Below are positions 1 through 8,522 of a DNA stretch of 47,884 bases, in pieces. The translations under genes were made by a program, and so were the position numbers. The notes under the pieces are model-generated. The model worked only from the letters and a program-made list of their open reading frames with translations, had not been told where the DNA came from and did not search any database. Each line of letters starts with the position of its first letter. Position 1 is the stretch's first letter. The DNA is from Gemmataceae bacterium (lineage in GTDB: Bacteria; Planctomycetota; Planctomycetia; Gemmatales; Gemmataceae): NCBI GenBank assembly GCA_025055795.1, contig JANWVV010000036.1, positions 1 to 47,884 of the forward strand, given 5' to 3'.

Positions 1-46
1 CTGGAAGCCGCCGCGACTCTGAGCGGTTTTCGCAAACACAACCGGG

Positions 47-143
47 ATTTTTGCAGACATTGTTGCAGACACGGATCTGCGACGTAACTGCTTTTTTAAT
101 AATGACTTACATTACATAAGGTATTTTTGCAGACATGCAGACA
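47..143. repeat. Direct repeats of TGCAGACA / ATTTTTGCAGACAT
   Basis: The 14-mer ATTTTTGCAGACAT occurs at 47-60 and again at 123-136. Its core TGCAGACA is present four times (52-59, 64-71, 128-135, 136-143), the last two abutting in tandem. The spacing of the two long copies is 76 bp. An open frame entering from the left edge ends with TAA at 85-87 and could be the tail of a gene outside the window, but 28 codons are too few to identify it. What the repeats do is not evident: binding site, recombination junction remnant and simple slippage product are all possible. Confidence 0.55.
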
Positions 144-286
144 CATTCAGCAGGTTCACCAATTGGAAGTGGTCGGTGTGTCAGGAAATCCGATAGTTTG
201 GTTAGTCCTGTAGGATGGTCGGAGGACGTTCCGCATACCAGGTGGGCGGCGTGTTTTTGGAGCTGGCAGGTGTGGTGTGTGGGTAA

Positions 287-475
287 TCAGCTGGCGAATT
301 GTCGGGCCAGTTGGAGCAGGCGGGCCTGAAGGTGGGGCGGAATCCGAGGCCATAGCCGGGTCAGCTCCCCCAGCAGCCGGTCAATCGGATAGTAGTACCG
401 AGGTTGTGCGTCGGATTTTGCGTCGGTATCAGGTTGGATCTGCAGAATTTCCGAGTAACTTGCGGTGGATGCCAT
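287..475 (-). CDS. Small hypothetical protein (62 aa)
   Basis: A 62-codon frame whose C-terminal half (LGELTRLWPRIPPHLQARLL) is an amphipathic helical stretch with a W-P-x-[IL]-P turn. From memory, similar tails occur in very small planctomycete proteins found beside site-specific recombinases; that is recollection and not a search result. An AGGA lies directly against the ATG, so the start is doubtful, and the frame stays open for several codons upstream. It converges on whatever plus-strand gene enters from the left edge. It may be a real small gene, a remnant, or chance. Confidence 0.3.
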   Translation of the reverse strand: MASTASYSEILQIQPDTDAKSDAQPRYYYPIDRLLGELTRLWPRIPPHLQARLLQLARQFAS

Positions 476-567
476 TCCTAGAGTGATTAACTCTAATTTT
501 TCCGTTCGCCATAGCCGGATCGTATGACGCTACAAAGTTGTAACGGAATAAAAAGAGGTATTGTTTT

Positions 568-1608
568 ATGGTATGGGCACGCCAGGTTGTGATAGTGGAG
601 CCTTACAAAGTAGCGGTGCGGGAGGTGGAACTTCCCGACCCCGCTCCTGATCAGATTCTGGTGGCCGCTGAATATACGGCCATCAGTGCCGGTACGGAAC
701 TGGCTGTTTATACCGGGACCCATCAGTGGTTAAAGGACCCAACACTGCCCGAATGGAAATTTCCATTTCGCTCCGGCTATTCCGCCGCCGGACGCGTGCT
801 TAAGGTGGGGCGGGACTTCCCGGGCGGTTTCCGGGAGGGGGATCGCGTGAGCTTTCCGGGCAATCATGCCTCGGCCGAACTGCTGACCGTGGGACAAGAG
901 CGCTGCCGGGTGTGGCGGCTACCGGAGGGCCTGAGTACGGAGCAAGCGGCCTGGGCTTGCATCGCTCGTTACGGACTAGGGGCCGCTATTCGGGTGGGGA
1001 TCACTCTGGGACGGAGCGTAGCCGTTCTTGGCCTAGGTATCATTGGACAGTTCGCTCTCCGTTGTTTTCTGGCAGCAGGGGCGGCACCTGTGGTCGGAAT
1101 CGATACCGTACGCCGACGCCGGGAAGCTGCCATGGCCGCCGGCGCCGATGAAGTTTTTGATCCCGCAACAGGAGATGTTCAGCAGCAACTACGTCGTTAC
1201 CTGGGAACCAAAGGGGCTGAAGTGGTCGCAGATGCTACTGGTGTACCATCGGCCGTACCAACTGCCATGAGCCTGGCATGCGATGGCGGACAGGTGGTCG
1301 TTGTTGGCAGTCCGCGAGGTCTGGCTAACAACGTCAACTTCTACGACGACCTGCACCGCCGCTATCTTGAGGTCAGCGGGGCCCATGGAAATATGCTCTT
1401 TGAACCCGACCACACCCGGATCCCCGGCCATTGGGACATCCACAAAGCACAACAGTGGTTGCTCCATCATCTGGCACGAGGACGCCTGAGGCTCGATGGC
1501 CTAGTCACTCATGTTGTATCACCCGAACAAGTGGGTCAAGCTTACGAGGGGTTGCTCAACGACAAGGAAAACTATCTCGGCGTGCTGATCAAGTGGACGG
1601 AAACATGA
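568..1608 (+). CDS. Zinc-less MDR-family dehydrogenase (NAD(P)-binding)
   Basis: A 346-residue member of the medium-chain dehydrogenase/reductase superfamily, so a probable cytosolic oxidoreductase acting on an alcohol, sugar or quinone-like substrate. The N-terminal GroES-like half runs to about residue 125. The Rossmann half carries GLGIIG at 155-160, and Asp179 at the end of the second strand suggests NAD(H) over NADP(H). The usual catalytic-zinc cysteine is replaced (context YTAISAGTEL, 36-45) and the four-cysteine structural-zinc lobe is absent, as in BchC-like and other zinc-independent MDRs. A GAGGT about ten bases before the ATG fixes the start. It stands alone with no pathway partner nearby, so the substrate cannot be named. 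Confidence 0.85.
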   Translation: MVWARQVVIVEPYKVAVREVELPDPAPDQILVAAEYTAISAGTELAVYTGTHQWLKDPTLPEWKFPFRSGYSAAGRVLKVGRDFPGGFREGDRVSFPGNHASAELLTVGQERCRVWRLPEGLSTEQAAWACIARYGLGAAIRVGITLGRSVAVLGLGIIGQFALRCFLAAGAAPVVGIDTVRRRREAAMAAGADEVFDPATGDVQQQLRRYLGTKGAEVVADATGVPSAVPTAMSLACDGGQVVVVGSPRGLANNVNFYDDLHRRYLEVSGAHGNMLFEPDHTRIPGHWDIHKAQQWLLHHLARGRLRLDGLVTHVVSPEQVGQAYEGLLNDKENYLGVLIKWTET

Positions 1609-1917
1609 CCAATCGATACACGCTTGATTGTCCCTTGCCCGCTCTGTTCTCAACATTCCGGTTTAGTAATTCCGGTTACTGCCTACTACTTCGTAATAAT
1701 AGGCAAATCCGGATCAGTTGGTGTAAATGTATTACTTATGTGTTCTGAAAAAATGTTAGGAAGCGAGATCATTAGCCCAAGGAGGAGGTAAAAGCACAAG
1801 CCGCTCTCCCAAATGCTGGGGGAGGAGCGAGACCGTCGCATGGCGAAGGGAAGTAAAAAGCGAACCGCGGGCAACGGGGCCGCGATGCTGATCCAGAAGT
1901 GAAGTGGCTAAGACGAT
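1609..1917. other. Intergenic region between convergent genes, with twin Shine-Dalgarno-like motifs
   Basis: Lies between the dehydrogenase and the convergent LTxxQ-like gene. It holds a perfect ribosome-binding-like AAGGAGGAGGT (1779-1789) with no start codon at normal spacing, and a second GGAGGAG (1821-1827) ahead of a tiny frame described separately. No hairpin with a T-run was found. Confidence 0.5.
1840..1902 (+). CDS. Possible 20-aa basic micro-ORF
   Basis: ATG at 1840 opens a 20-codon frame ending with TGA at 1900-1902. The predicted peptide begins MAKGSKKRT, carries five Lys/Arg in its first nine residues and ends in Lys. GGAGGAG ends 12 bases before the ATG, a little long but usable. 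An in-frame ATG at 1813 would add nine residues (29 in total); it lies 23 bases after the stronger AAGGAGGAGGT. Nothing is recognisable in the peptide. It could be a small basic protein, a leader, or a chance frame. Confidence 0.25.
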   Translation: MAKGSKKRTAGNGAAMLIQK

Positions 1918-2709
1918 TTAATCATCCTTCTTTTTGAACTTGCCCTTGCCGAAATCCCCGAAGCCAAATCCCCCTTGGAACATGCGACTGCGATCGAAGG
2001 GAGCACCGACCAGTTCTTTCCAGGTCTTCTTCTGGTTATCGTCCAGGACGTCTAAAATTTTGTTGATGGCTTCTTCCTCAGCCTTGTTGACTTTGGTTTG
2101 TACTTCCTGGAAGCGTTTGGCCATTTCCTTGAAAGCCTCGGGGTCAAATTTACCTTTGCCGCCACCGCCCTTACCAAAGCCGAGATCTGCCATTAGTTCC
2201 CGCCGTTCAGCCTGGAAGTCGCTGATGACACCCTTGACGGTGGCTTTCTGGCTGTCCGTCAACTTCAGGGCATCGACGATTTCCTGAGTGGTAAAGGCGG
2301 TTACCCCCAGCATTTGTCGCTCGAGTTGCTTGAGGCGGGTGATCTGGTCCTTGTTGAGGATATCGCCCAGTTGTTTGTAGGCTTCCTGAGCAATGGCCGC
2401 GTTGGCTTTCTCCAGCTTAGCCTTGTCCTCGTCCGACAACTTCCCGAATCCAAAGCCTCCCTTGCCACCAAACTTGAACTCCACGCCATGTTCCTTGCGA
2501 ATTTCCATGGCGGTCCGGAAGAATTCCTTCGACCATTCATTGATCTTGGAGATCTGTTCTTCGGTCATTTTCAGCTCTTCCTGGACTGCTTTGTTAATAA
2601 CCAGGAAGCTGGGACCGCCCCCACCGAAGCCGAACATTCCTGGCTGCGCTTGTACCACTGCGATCATCCCCGCTGCCAGCAGTCCCGCTACCCAATACCT
2701 TGAGCGCAT
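1918..2709 (-). CDS. Secreted FG/GK-rich LTxxQ-like (Spy/CpxP-like) helical protein
   Basis: A 263-residue exported protein: a signal peptide of about 21 residues ending AQA/AQP is followed by helical charged segments. LTxxQ-like elements recur (LKMTEEQ near 46, LTDSQ near 150, LDDNQ near 228), typical of periplasmic Spy/CpxP-like proteins that bind or buffer misfolded or metal-exposed proteins. Between the helices lie glycine-rich stretches in which FGFG, GKGG and GKGK alternate, and the tail is FGFGDFGKGKFKKKDD. These low-complexity blocks are unusual for the family. GGAGG eight bases before the ATG supports the start. Periplasmic helical protein is fairly safe; chaperone function is inference. 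Confidence 0.75.
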   Translation of the reverse strand: MRSRYWVAGLLAAGMIAVVQAQPGMFGFGGGGPSFLVINKAVQEELKMTEEQISKINEWSKEFFRTAMEIRKEHGVEFKFGGKGGFGFGKLSDEDKAKLEKANAAIAQEAYKQLGDILNKDQITRLKQLERQMLGVTAFTTQEIVDALKLTDSQKATVKGVISDFQAERRELMADLGFGKGGGGKGKFDPEAFKEMAKRFQEVQTKVNKAEEEAINKILDVLDDNQKKTWKELVGAPFDRSRMFQGGFGFGDFGKGKFKKKDD

Positions 2710-2980
2710 GGGTCGTCCCTCCTGTCTGTGTGTGGCTTGTCGTAAAGCGTGACACGATAAAGGTGGCCCGCCTCTTCAGAGAGGCTCCCCATTAGACTAG
2801 CGGACGCAAAGTGAAAAGATCGTGAGAAAACCGCTCTCCGAAAAAGCTGTTACAGAGGCAGACCTGGTGAAACGCAGAACAAGATATGTATCATAACGCA
2901 CTTGTCTTCTTACGTTCATAGATAAGTTAGGATGAGAGGTGCTAAGTTTTGACATGCACATAACCTGTTCCAGGCTGGGC

Positions 2981-3919
2981 TCATCGCTGCGGCGGTCGTG
3001 GAGACTGCGGTGCAGCCGTGGGGGGAATACCGGTGGATGGTTGCCCGCTTGCGGGAGGTGCTCCTCCACTGCCAAGCGGCCGGACTGGGACGCTGGGGGG
3101 CGACGACTGCGGAGCTTGACGGCGTGTGAAACCGGGTACGTCCTCGTAGCGGAACACCTTTTGCGGGTCGATTCCGGCTATGTTGATCTTATGATTACTG
3201 ATCGTCCACTGTTCGATAGTATCGTTCGACTTAACAATATATGCCTGTACCGGTAGGTAGGCTAATGCTCCTGTTCGCGGGCCGTAAAGTGCCAAACGAA
3301 GCTGCTTGAACTCTTCCTTGTCTTTGGCTAGCAGTGGTTTGATGTCCAGATAGATGTAATACTGATCTTCGTTGAACAGTGTAATTTGAAACCGTTTTTT
3401 AAGGTTTTCGGCCTTCATCCCCCCCAGAAAATCCACCATCAGATTATCCGTAGAAGCATGGGGTTGCGTGCTTGGGTCGGGTAGTTTCCATTCCGTAATG
3501 GTTTTGTCCAAGCCGCTGTAGGCGTAGATTTCTCTGCCCGTACAGATGAACGCCTCGTAATCCTGACCGGTTTTGTCACCGGTGTAGACCAGACGCATTC
3601 GGGCGTAGCGTGGTTTCATGCAGAGGAGTTCGCCTTTGTATTCCTTATCCGATTTGAAAATCCCGGTCGCAGCGGGATCGGAACGTTTCAGCGTCAGGGT
3701 GACAAAGATGTTGGTTATCCCCTCCATGGCCTTTTGCCAATTAGTCAAATGAGCGTCCAGGCGAGCCTCCGCGGTCGGGTTGGTCGGATTGCTAGCCATG
3801 GGTGTGGAAGCGGCACTACCGTTCGGAGGTTGTTGGGCCGCCAATTGGGCAGCCCCGACTGCTACCTCAAGGGCCATTAGGAGGATTAATCCTGTCACCT
3901 GGATGTTCACCTTGTGCAT
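2981..3919 (-). CDS. TIGR03009-type planctomycete secreted protein
   Basis: A 312-residue protein with an N-terminal signal peptide (about 1-28), a low-complexity spacer, a conserved globular domain (about 52-265) and a Pro/Ser/Gly-rich tail. The globular part has the hallmarks of the planctomycete-restricted TIGR03009 family: an opening helix LDAHLTNWQKAMEGI followed by long antiparallel strands (GELLCMKPRYARMRL, EAFICTGREIYAYS, ITEWKLP). The strand pattern looks like a LolA/LolB half-barrel, which would fit periplasmic lipid or lipoprotein handling, but the role is not established. GGAG lies ten bases before the ATG. It runs in the same direction as the LTxxQ-like gene but is 270 bp away, so is probably transcribed separately. 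Confidence 0.8.
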   Translation of the reverse strand: MHKVNIQVTGLILLMALEVAVGAAQLAAQQPPNGSAASTPMASNPTNPTAEARLDAHLTNWQKAMEGITNIFVTLTLKRSDPAATGIFKSDKEYKGELLCMKPRYARMRLVYTGDKTGQDYEAFICTGREIYAYSGLDKTITEWKLPDPSTQPHASTDNLMVDFLGGMKAENLKKRFQITLFNEDQYYIYLDIKPLLAKDKEEFKQLRLALYGPRTGALAYLPVQAYIVKSNDTIEQWTISNHKINIAGIDPQKVFRYEDVPGFTRRQAPQSSPPSVPVRPLGSGGAPPASGQPSTGIPPTAAPQSPRPPQR

Positions 3920-4324
3920 GACCCGTGTTCTCCGTTAATCCCAGTGGCCGCTTATAACCACATCATAGGGACGGGGAGCAAGCTACCTTTTCCATAACAA
4001 TCAATCATCAGCAGTGCTCTAATACCATCCGGACCTCTTGGAAAAAAGCCCGATCGAAATGGCTTCATTAGTTCATGTGTAAAGACGTTCTATAAACGCT
4101 ACCACATTAATGAATGATCAGAAACATCGCCAGTCCAGTTAGGATTCCAAATGGTAGATTCATACCACGCAACTCGGTCTACAGCATTCACAGGCGGTAA
4201 AAAAGTTGTCATGGATAAGAAGCCATTTCGAGCAGATTAGTTGGACAGCGGATAGAATAGAGTTAATCGGTCACTGCTTGTGGTGTCAACACCTGCAGGT
4301 GTCCGTAGGGAGAAAGACACTGAA
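3920..4324. other. Divergent intergenic region, no gene seen
   Basis: About 400 bp separating the divergent TIGR03009 and rsmD-like genes, AT-richer than its flanks. It must carry promoters for both directions, but I could not pick a convincing -35/-10 pair. No RNA gene or strong hairpin was found. Confidence 0.5.
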
Positions 4325-4927
4325 ATGTTGGAAAAAACGCAAGTACGGATTGTAGCGGGGCGATTGCGTGGGCGGAAGTTGCAGGTAGTCGTCAAGCCGG
4401 GAATGCGGCCTACGCCCCAATTGGTTCGGGAAGCTTATTTTAGTATTATGGGCAACGCTATTCCCGGTCGGATTTTTTACGACGTTTTTGCAGGTACCGG
4501 CGTAGTTGGCATGGAAGCAGTTAGTCGGGGAGCCACAGCAGCCCGGCTGATAGAGAATGACGTTCGTCAGGCGGCCGACATACAAAAGCACGTCGATCGG
4601 TTTGGCATCAGCCAGGAAGTTCAGGTACTCAAGGTCGACGCATACCGTTGGGCCGAACATTGGCAACCCAGCGGTACGGCTCCGGTTAACTTTTTTCTCA
4701 GTCCGCCCTTTGCAGACCTGCAGGACCGCCTGGAGCAGTTCTTGGCCCTTGTTCACGGTTTGTTGGCCAAGGCACCGGCTGAATCTGTACTCACGATTCA
4801 GGTCGAGCGGGGTTTTCCGGTGGAACGCTTGCCCGATTTGGATGCATGGGATATTCGTCGCTACGGCAGGAACCTGCTGTTGGTCTACGTAGTGCCCGAG
4901 TCCGCTTCCAACCAAAAGCAAGCGTAA
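4325..4927 (+). CDS. rsmD: RsmD-family 16S rRNA (guanine-N2)-methyltransferase
   Basis: A 200-residue class I SAM methyltransferase of the RsmD family, which methylates G966 of 16S rRNA during 30S assembly. Seen: the family opening VRIVAGRLRGRKL (7-19), the RPTPQLVREAYFSI helix (28-41), SAM motif I DVFAGTGVVGMEA (53-65), and the acidic ribose-binding IEND (76-79). The catalytic motif IV, normally [DN]PP[FY], reads SPPF at 126-129, so the first residue is substituted. GGGAGA at the usual distance before ATG 4325 favours this start over an in-frame ATG 15 codons upstream. Coenzyme A gene coaD, a common neighbour, is not here. Confidence 0.85.
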   Translation: MLEKTQVRIVAGRLRGRKLQVVVKPGMRPTPQLVREAYFSIMGNAIPGRIFYDVFAGTGVVGMEAVSRGATAARLIENDVRQAADIQKHVDRFGISQEVQVLKVDAYRWAEHWQPSGTAPVNFFLSPPFADLQDRLEQFLALVHGLLAKAPAESVLTIQVERGFPVERLPDLDAWDIRRYGRNLLLVYVVPESASNQKQA

Positions 4928-5361
4928 CTATCGAAATAACAACAGGTAGCGAAATTGTCATACGCCGGTGCCTCTGCAGGACGTTGGAAACATCGATCAG
5001 CCCTATTGAAATGCAGACGTTCTCGTTTTTTGAGGAAGCGTAAAGTCCGGACAGAAGCGAACTGATCCGAGATACTCAGCTCGGATCCTTCAAGCCCAGA
5101 GGGTTATTCATCAACATAGGTTGTTAATAGCTTTAGGCGTGCTTTTGCTCACTGGGCAAGGAATGATGGTGGCTAGTATCGATCAATCATCGTAGATTGA
5201 CCAGGTGTTGTCGATCGTGGCATGACAACAACGGAACATGGGTAGGACCAGTGATCAAAACACGTTGTCGTCAAAAAATAGTTCAAATAATCGATAGCGA
5301 CCACCGCCCTGTCCCTTGGCGAAACTTAAACGTTAGCGGCTCTGTATTACTCGAACCAGTC
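4928..5361. other. Intergenic region between rsmD and tRNA-Gln
   Basis: Contains the candidate hairpin at 5064-5087 and, at its right end, the promoter of the tRNA. No credible protein-coding frame: the longer open frames read through the tRNA or lack a ribosome-binding site. Confidence 0.5.
5064..5087 (+). terminator. Hairpin downstream of rsmD, weak terminator candidate
   Basis: GATCCGAG (5064-5071) and CTCGGATC (5080-5087) form a perfect 8-bp stem with an 8-base loop about 140 bp after the rsmD stop. No T-run follows, so it may be a Rho-type or processing structure instead of an intrinsic terminator. Confidence 0.3.
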
Positions 5362-5390
5362 TTGCCTTCCTGTCCCGCTCAGTCTATATT
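5362..5390 (+). promoter_or_regulatory. Sigma70-like promoter of tRNA-Gln
   Basis: TTGCCT (5362-5367), a 17-bp spacer, and TATATT (5385-5390). The predicted start near 5397 would give a 5' leader of about 33 bases before the mature tRNA. Position and spacing fit well. Confidence 0.5.
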
Positions 5391-5429
5391 GGATGCAGCA
5401 GAAATAGCCGTGTTTTTGCTTGCAACTAG

Positions 5430-5500
5430 TGGGGATTGGTGTAACGGTAGCACGACTGACTCTGGATCAGTTAGTCCAGGTTCGAATCCTGGATCCCCAA
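5430..5500 (+). tRNA. tRNA-Gln (anticodon CTG)
   Basis: A full cloverleaf is visible. Acceptor arm TGGGGAT (5430-5436) pairs with ATCCCCA (5493-5499), discriminator A5500. Anticodon stem ACTGA/TCAGT (5455-5459, 5467-5471) encloses loop CTCTGGA with anticodon CTG at 5462-5464, reading CAG. The T arm is CCAGG-TTCGAAT-CCTGG (5476-5492). The first pair U-A and the short variable loop are typical for bacterial tRNA-Gln. CCA is not encoded. Confidence 0.95.
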
Positions 5501-5934
5501 CACACCAAGTACGACACTCGTTCTGATTGATGTTGCCATATCCCTGAACGACAAACTAATCGGTTGTACTAACACCAATCCAGTAATTATTGGCATTCTC
5601 TGTATGACTATATCCTAAACCGCCCGCTCAGAAGACCCCTTCTATCAAGAAAGCAGCATTAGTGTCATCCATTAAGATAACTATGTTTAGCGTAATTTGC
5701 TTGCAATCACAAAACTTACGTTTCCTTACCCTACGGATGATCTATCGGTAAATATGGTGTCGCCAAGTCACACAGTGGCGGTGACGGTTGGAAATTGTAA
5801 CTCATTCAAACTCTCGATCCTCGAGGGGCCGGTGCGTTTTGACCTATACAAAACGAGCATGAGGTGAAAATGCACGGTATGCATGAATAACAAAGTGCCG
5901 TCCGAAGATCACTCAGGCGTTGTAAAATGTAAGC
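5501..5934. other. Intergenic region, no gene seen
   Basis: About 430 bp, AT-rich in its first half, between tRNA-Gln and the BatA-like gene. The open frame starting at 5883 is an overprint of the N-terminus of that gene. No terminator-like hairpin or clear promoter found. Confidence 0.45.
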
Positions 5935-8289
5935 ATGAATACTCTGTTGTTAACGGGCGCGGCCCTAGTGGGGCTGCCAATTCTACTGCACCTGTTGTTG
6001 CGTCAGGAGCCGAAGCGGCTGCGTTTCCCGGCTTATCATTTTCTCACCCAGAGGTTACGCACCAACCAGCGGAAGCTTCGACTGCGTCACTTTTTACTTC
6101 TTTTGCTACGAATGGGGCTGATTGCGTTGTTTTGTTTGTCGCTGTACCAGCCGGTGTTGTATAGTGAGCGGATTTATTTTCTGGGCGAACAACCGGTGGC
6201 GGCAGTACTCATCCTCGATACCAGCCCCAGTATGGGGTATGTGAGTGAAGAAAAAACACGCTTGGAGGAAGCTCGGCGTCGGGCCCGGGAATTGGTGGAT
6301 GAGCTACCTGCTCGCTCAGCAGTGGCGATCATCACTACCGATGACCTGACCGGGCGCTGGGGCGATGTTGGTGAAGCCCGTCAACTGCTGGACAAGATCG
6401 ATCAACCCGCCGCTGTCAGTGCCTCGCTGAGTGCGGCCTTGGCCGTCGCCTACCAACTCCTGGCCCGCATCGAGACGCCCGAAGGGGATGATCCAGCCTC
6501 GTGGAACCGGCTCATCGCCATCTTTACCGACCGCACCGCCAACTGCTGGGAGGCCGATCGTACACCCGATCTGATCAAGCTACGCGATACTCTGCCTGAT
6601 CCCAAACCGGTACACACTGTCTTCGACGTCGGCGTGGATCAGCCCGTTAACTTCGCCCTGACCGACGTCACTATGAAACCTCAGGTCATCGCCGCTCATC
6701 AGACGGCGGTGATTACCCTGACGATAGCAGCTACCGGTCCCTCAGCCGCCGATGCACCCGAACTGGTTGTGACGGCCGTGCTGGACCAGAACCACCAACA
6801 GATACAGAAAAAAGTGCAGGTTCCCTTCGGGCAGTCGCGACCACTACGGTTTGAATTTGCCTCGCTATCGCCGGGTTTCCACGCTGTCACCTTCAAGATC
6901 GAAACGACCGATCGTTTATCTGTAGACAACAGCCGCTTTCTCACTTTTCAAGTGGGGGCCAGCCGCAGCCTTCTGACGATTAGTGACCACCCGGAAGATG
7001 CGTTGTTCTGGCAAGCGGCCCATGCGGCCAAAGGGGAATTTGTGTGTCTGACTGTGACGCCGGAGCAACTGCGACGGACCCCCGAAGGGCGTATGGTGGT
7101 GGAATATGCCGATCCGGTTAATCCGGGCGCGGTGCTAAGCGAGGAGCTGAGCCGCTTCGACGTGGTAACCCTGCTGAACGTCCGCAATCCGCAGCACGTT
7201 GTGGGCGGGATGTCCCTGTGGGACAAGCTCCGGTCCTATGTGTACAGTGGCGGTAAATTGATCATCATTCCCGGCCCCGAACTGGACCGTGACGGCTACC
7301 ACGCAGCGGGTGATTTACTCCCTGCTCGCCTGGGGCCGATCATCGACACGCGAAAGATGGATCCGCCTCCTCCACCGCAAAGTGCACCCGGTTGGCCTGA
7401 GCCCCGCAACGGCAGCTACGGGGTTACCTGGCTCCTCGATGACCGGGCCTTGCAACATCCTCTGTTACGCGACTTCCAGCAATGGCGGCAAAAGGGCAAC
7501 GTTACCGATGTGGTCAATCCGCGTCGTACTTGGAAGTACTACGCGCTGACTCCTTTGCCTGAAGCAACTGTGATTGTGCGATACCATGACCACGCCGATC
7601 CCAATCAGCAGCACCCGGCCGTGGTGGAACGTGGCATAGTCGACCCCCGGCATCCGGACAAAATTACGGGGCGTGTGCTGTTACTGTCTACCCGCCTGGA
7701 CGTGCCTGGCGACGAATCGCCCCCCTGGAATGACTATTGGGAAAAAGAGGGGGCCACCTGGTATGTCGTTTTTCCTTACCTGCTCGCTCGCTACCTGGCC
7801 GGTAACCTGGAGGACGCCCAGTTCAACCACACCTGCGGCGACGTGGTAACATTGTCGTTACCTAAAGGGGCCCTCCCTCGTGGCAGCAAAGCGATCCTCG
7901 AAGGTCCCGGTGTTGTTGGCAGTGATCAGATCCTCGATCTCGGAGAACAGCAGGCGGAGTTGCGTCTGGGACCGCCTCGTGTCGTTCAGCCGGGCAACTA
8001 TGAGGTTACTTTGGAGGCGTTGCGTTGGCGCGAAGCCTTCAGTCTCAACATCGCGCCCCAGGAAACCAACCTGGAACGCCTACCTCCGGAAGCCATCGAG
8101 ACACTCACCGGACCGGGCAGCCTGGTGCCCTTAGATAAAAACCGTTCGCTCCGTGAGATGATCGAACAAACCTATGGCGGCCCCATCGATCTTTTCCCCT
8201 GGTTGTTACTAGGTTTGTTCAGCCTTTATGTAGCTGAGGCATTTCTCGCTAACCGTTTTTACGTCACCCGCCGTTTGCACACACGCTGA
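5935..8289 (+). CDS. BatA-type double-TM / VWA-domain membrane protein
   Basis: A 784-residue inner-membrane protein. The N-terminus is the BatA (aerotolerance regulator N-terminal) double-TM module: TM1 about 3-22, the signature RQEPKRLRFPAYHFL (23-37), TM2 about 53-71. A von Willebrand A domain follows with MIDAS DTSPS at 95-99 and the ITTDD segment near 136. Then come beta-rich periplasmic domains and a ThuA/glutamine-amidotransferase-like stretch (about 410-540), and a C-terminal TM (about 755-773) followed by a short basic tail. Such proteins normally sit in MoxR-DUF58-BatA operons; here none of the partners is adjacent. The start has no clean Shine-Dalgarno but gives the expected N-terminus. 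Confidence 0.85.
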   Translation: MNTLLLTGAALVGLPILLHLLLRQEPKRLRFPAYHFLTQRLRTNQRKLRLRHFLLLLLRMGLIALFCLSLYQPVLYSERIYFLGEQPVAAVLILDTSPSMGYVSEEKTRLEEARRRARELVDELPARSAVAIITTDDLTGRWGDVGEARQLLDKIDQPAAVSASLSAALAVAYQLLARIETPEGDDPASWNRLIAIFTDRTANCWEADRTPDLIKLRDTLPDPKPVHTVFDVGVDQPVNFALTDVTMKPQVIAAHQTAVITLTIAATGPSAADAPELVVTAVLDQNHQQIQKKVQVPFGQSRPLRFEFASLSPGFHAVTFKIETTDRLSVDNSRFLTFQVGASRSLLTISDHPEDALFWQAAHAAKGEFVCLTVTPEQLRRTPEGRMVVEYADPVNPGAVLSEELSRFDVVTLLNVRNPQHVVGGMSLWDKLRSYVYSGGKLIIIPGPELDRDGYHAAGDLLPARLGPIIDTRKMDPPPPPQSAPGWPEPRNGSYGVTWLLDDRALQHPLLRDFQQWRQKGNVTDVVNPRRTWKYYALTPLPEATVIVRYHDHADPNQQHPAVVERGIVDPRHPDKITGRVLLLSTRLDVPGDESPPWNDYWEKEGATWYVVFPYLLARYLAGNLEDAQFNHTCGDVVTLSLPKGALPRGSKAILEGPGVVGSDQILDLGEQQAELRLGPPRVVQPGNYEVTLEALRWREAFSLNIAPQETNLERLPPEAIETLTGPGSLVPLDKNRSLREMIEQTYGGPIDLFPWLLLGLFSLYVAEAFLANRFYVTRRLHTR

Positions 8290-8361
8290 ACGCTTGGCTC
8301 TCTGTCATTCCCCAACTGGTGATGGTTTCACGCCCGGCAAAACTACTAAACTCAAACCTTA

Positions 8362-8390
8362 TTGATTTGTTCCTAGTGTGTATATATACA
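8362..8390 (+). promoter_or_regulatory. Candidate sigma70-like promoter before the thioredoxin-like gene
   Basis: TTGATT (8362-8367), 17-bp spacer, TATACA (8385-8390), in an AT-rich patch. It would start transcription near 8397, leaving a leader of about 125 bases. Confidence 0.4.
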
Positions 8391-8522
8391 AATTATCAGT
8401 TATGAGGGTATCGAGAAAAAAGAACGGAAGTTGAATAGGCGAGCCACGAATTCCGTCTACACAAGGGGAAGGTGGAATGGGTTCGCCTTCCGCGACCGCA
8501 GACTTGTAGGATGGAGTGTGCC

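Noticed and set aside
4286..4921. A 211-codon minus-strand open frame
   Set aside because: Entirely antisense to rsmD, which has all family motifs and a good start.
5197..5526. A 109-codon frame
   Set aside because: It reads straight through the tRNA-Gln gene and its promoter.
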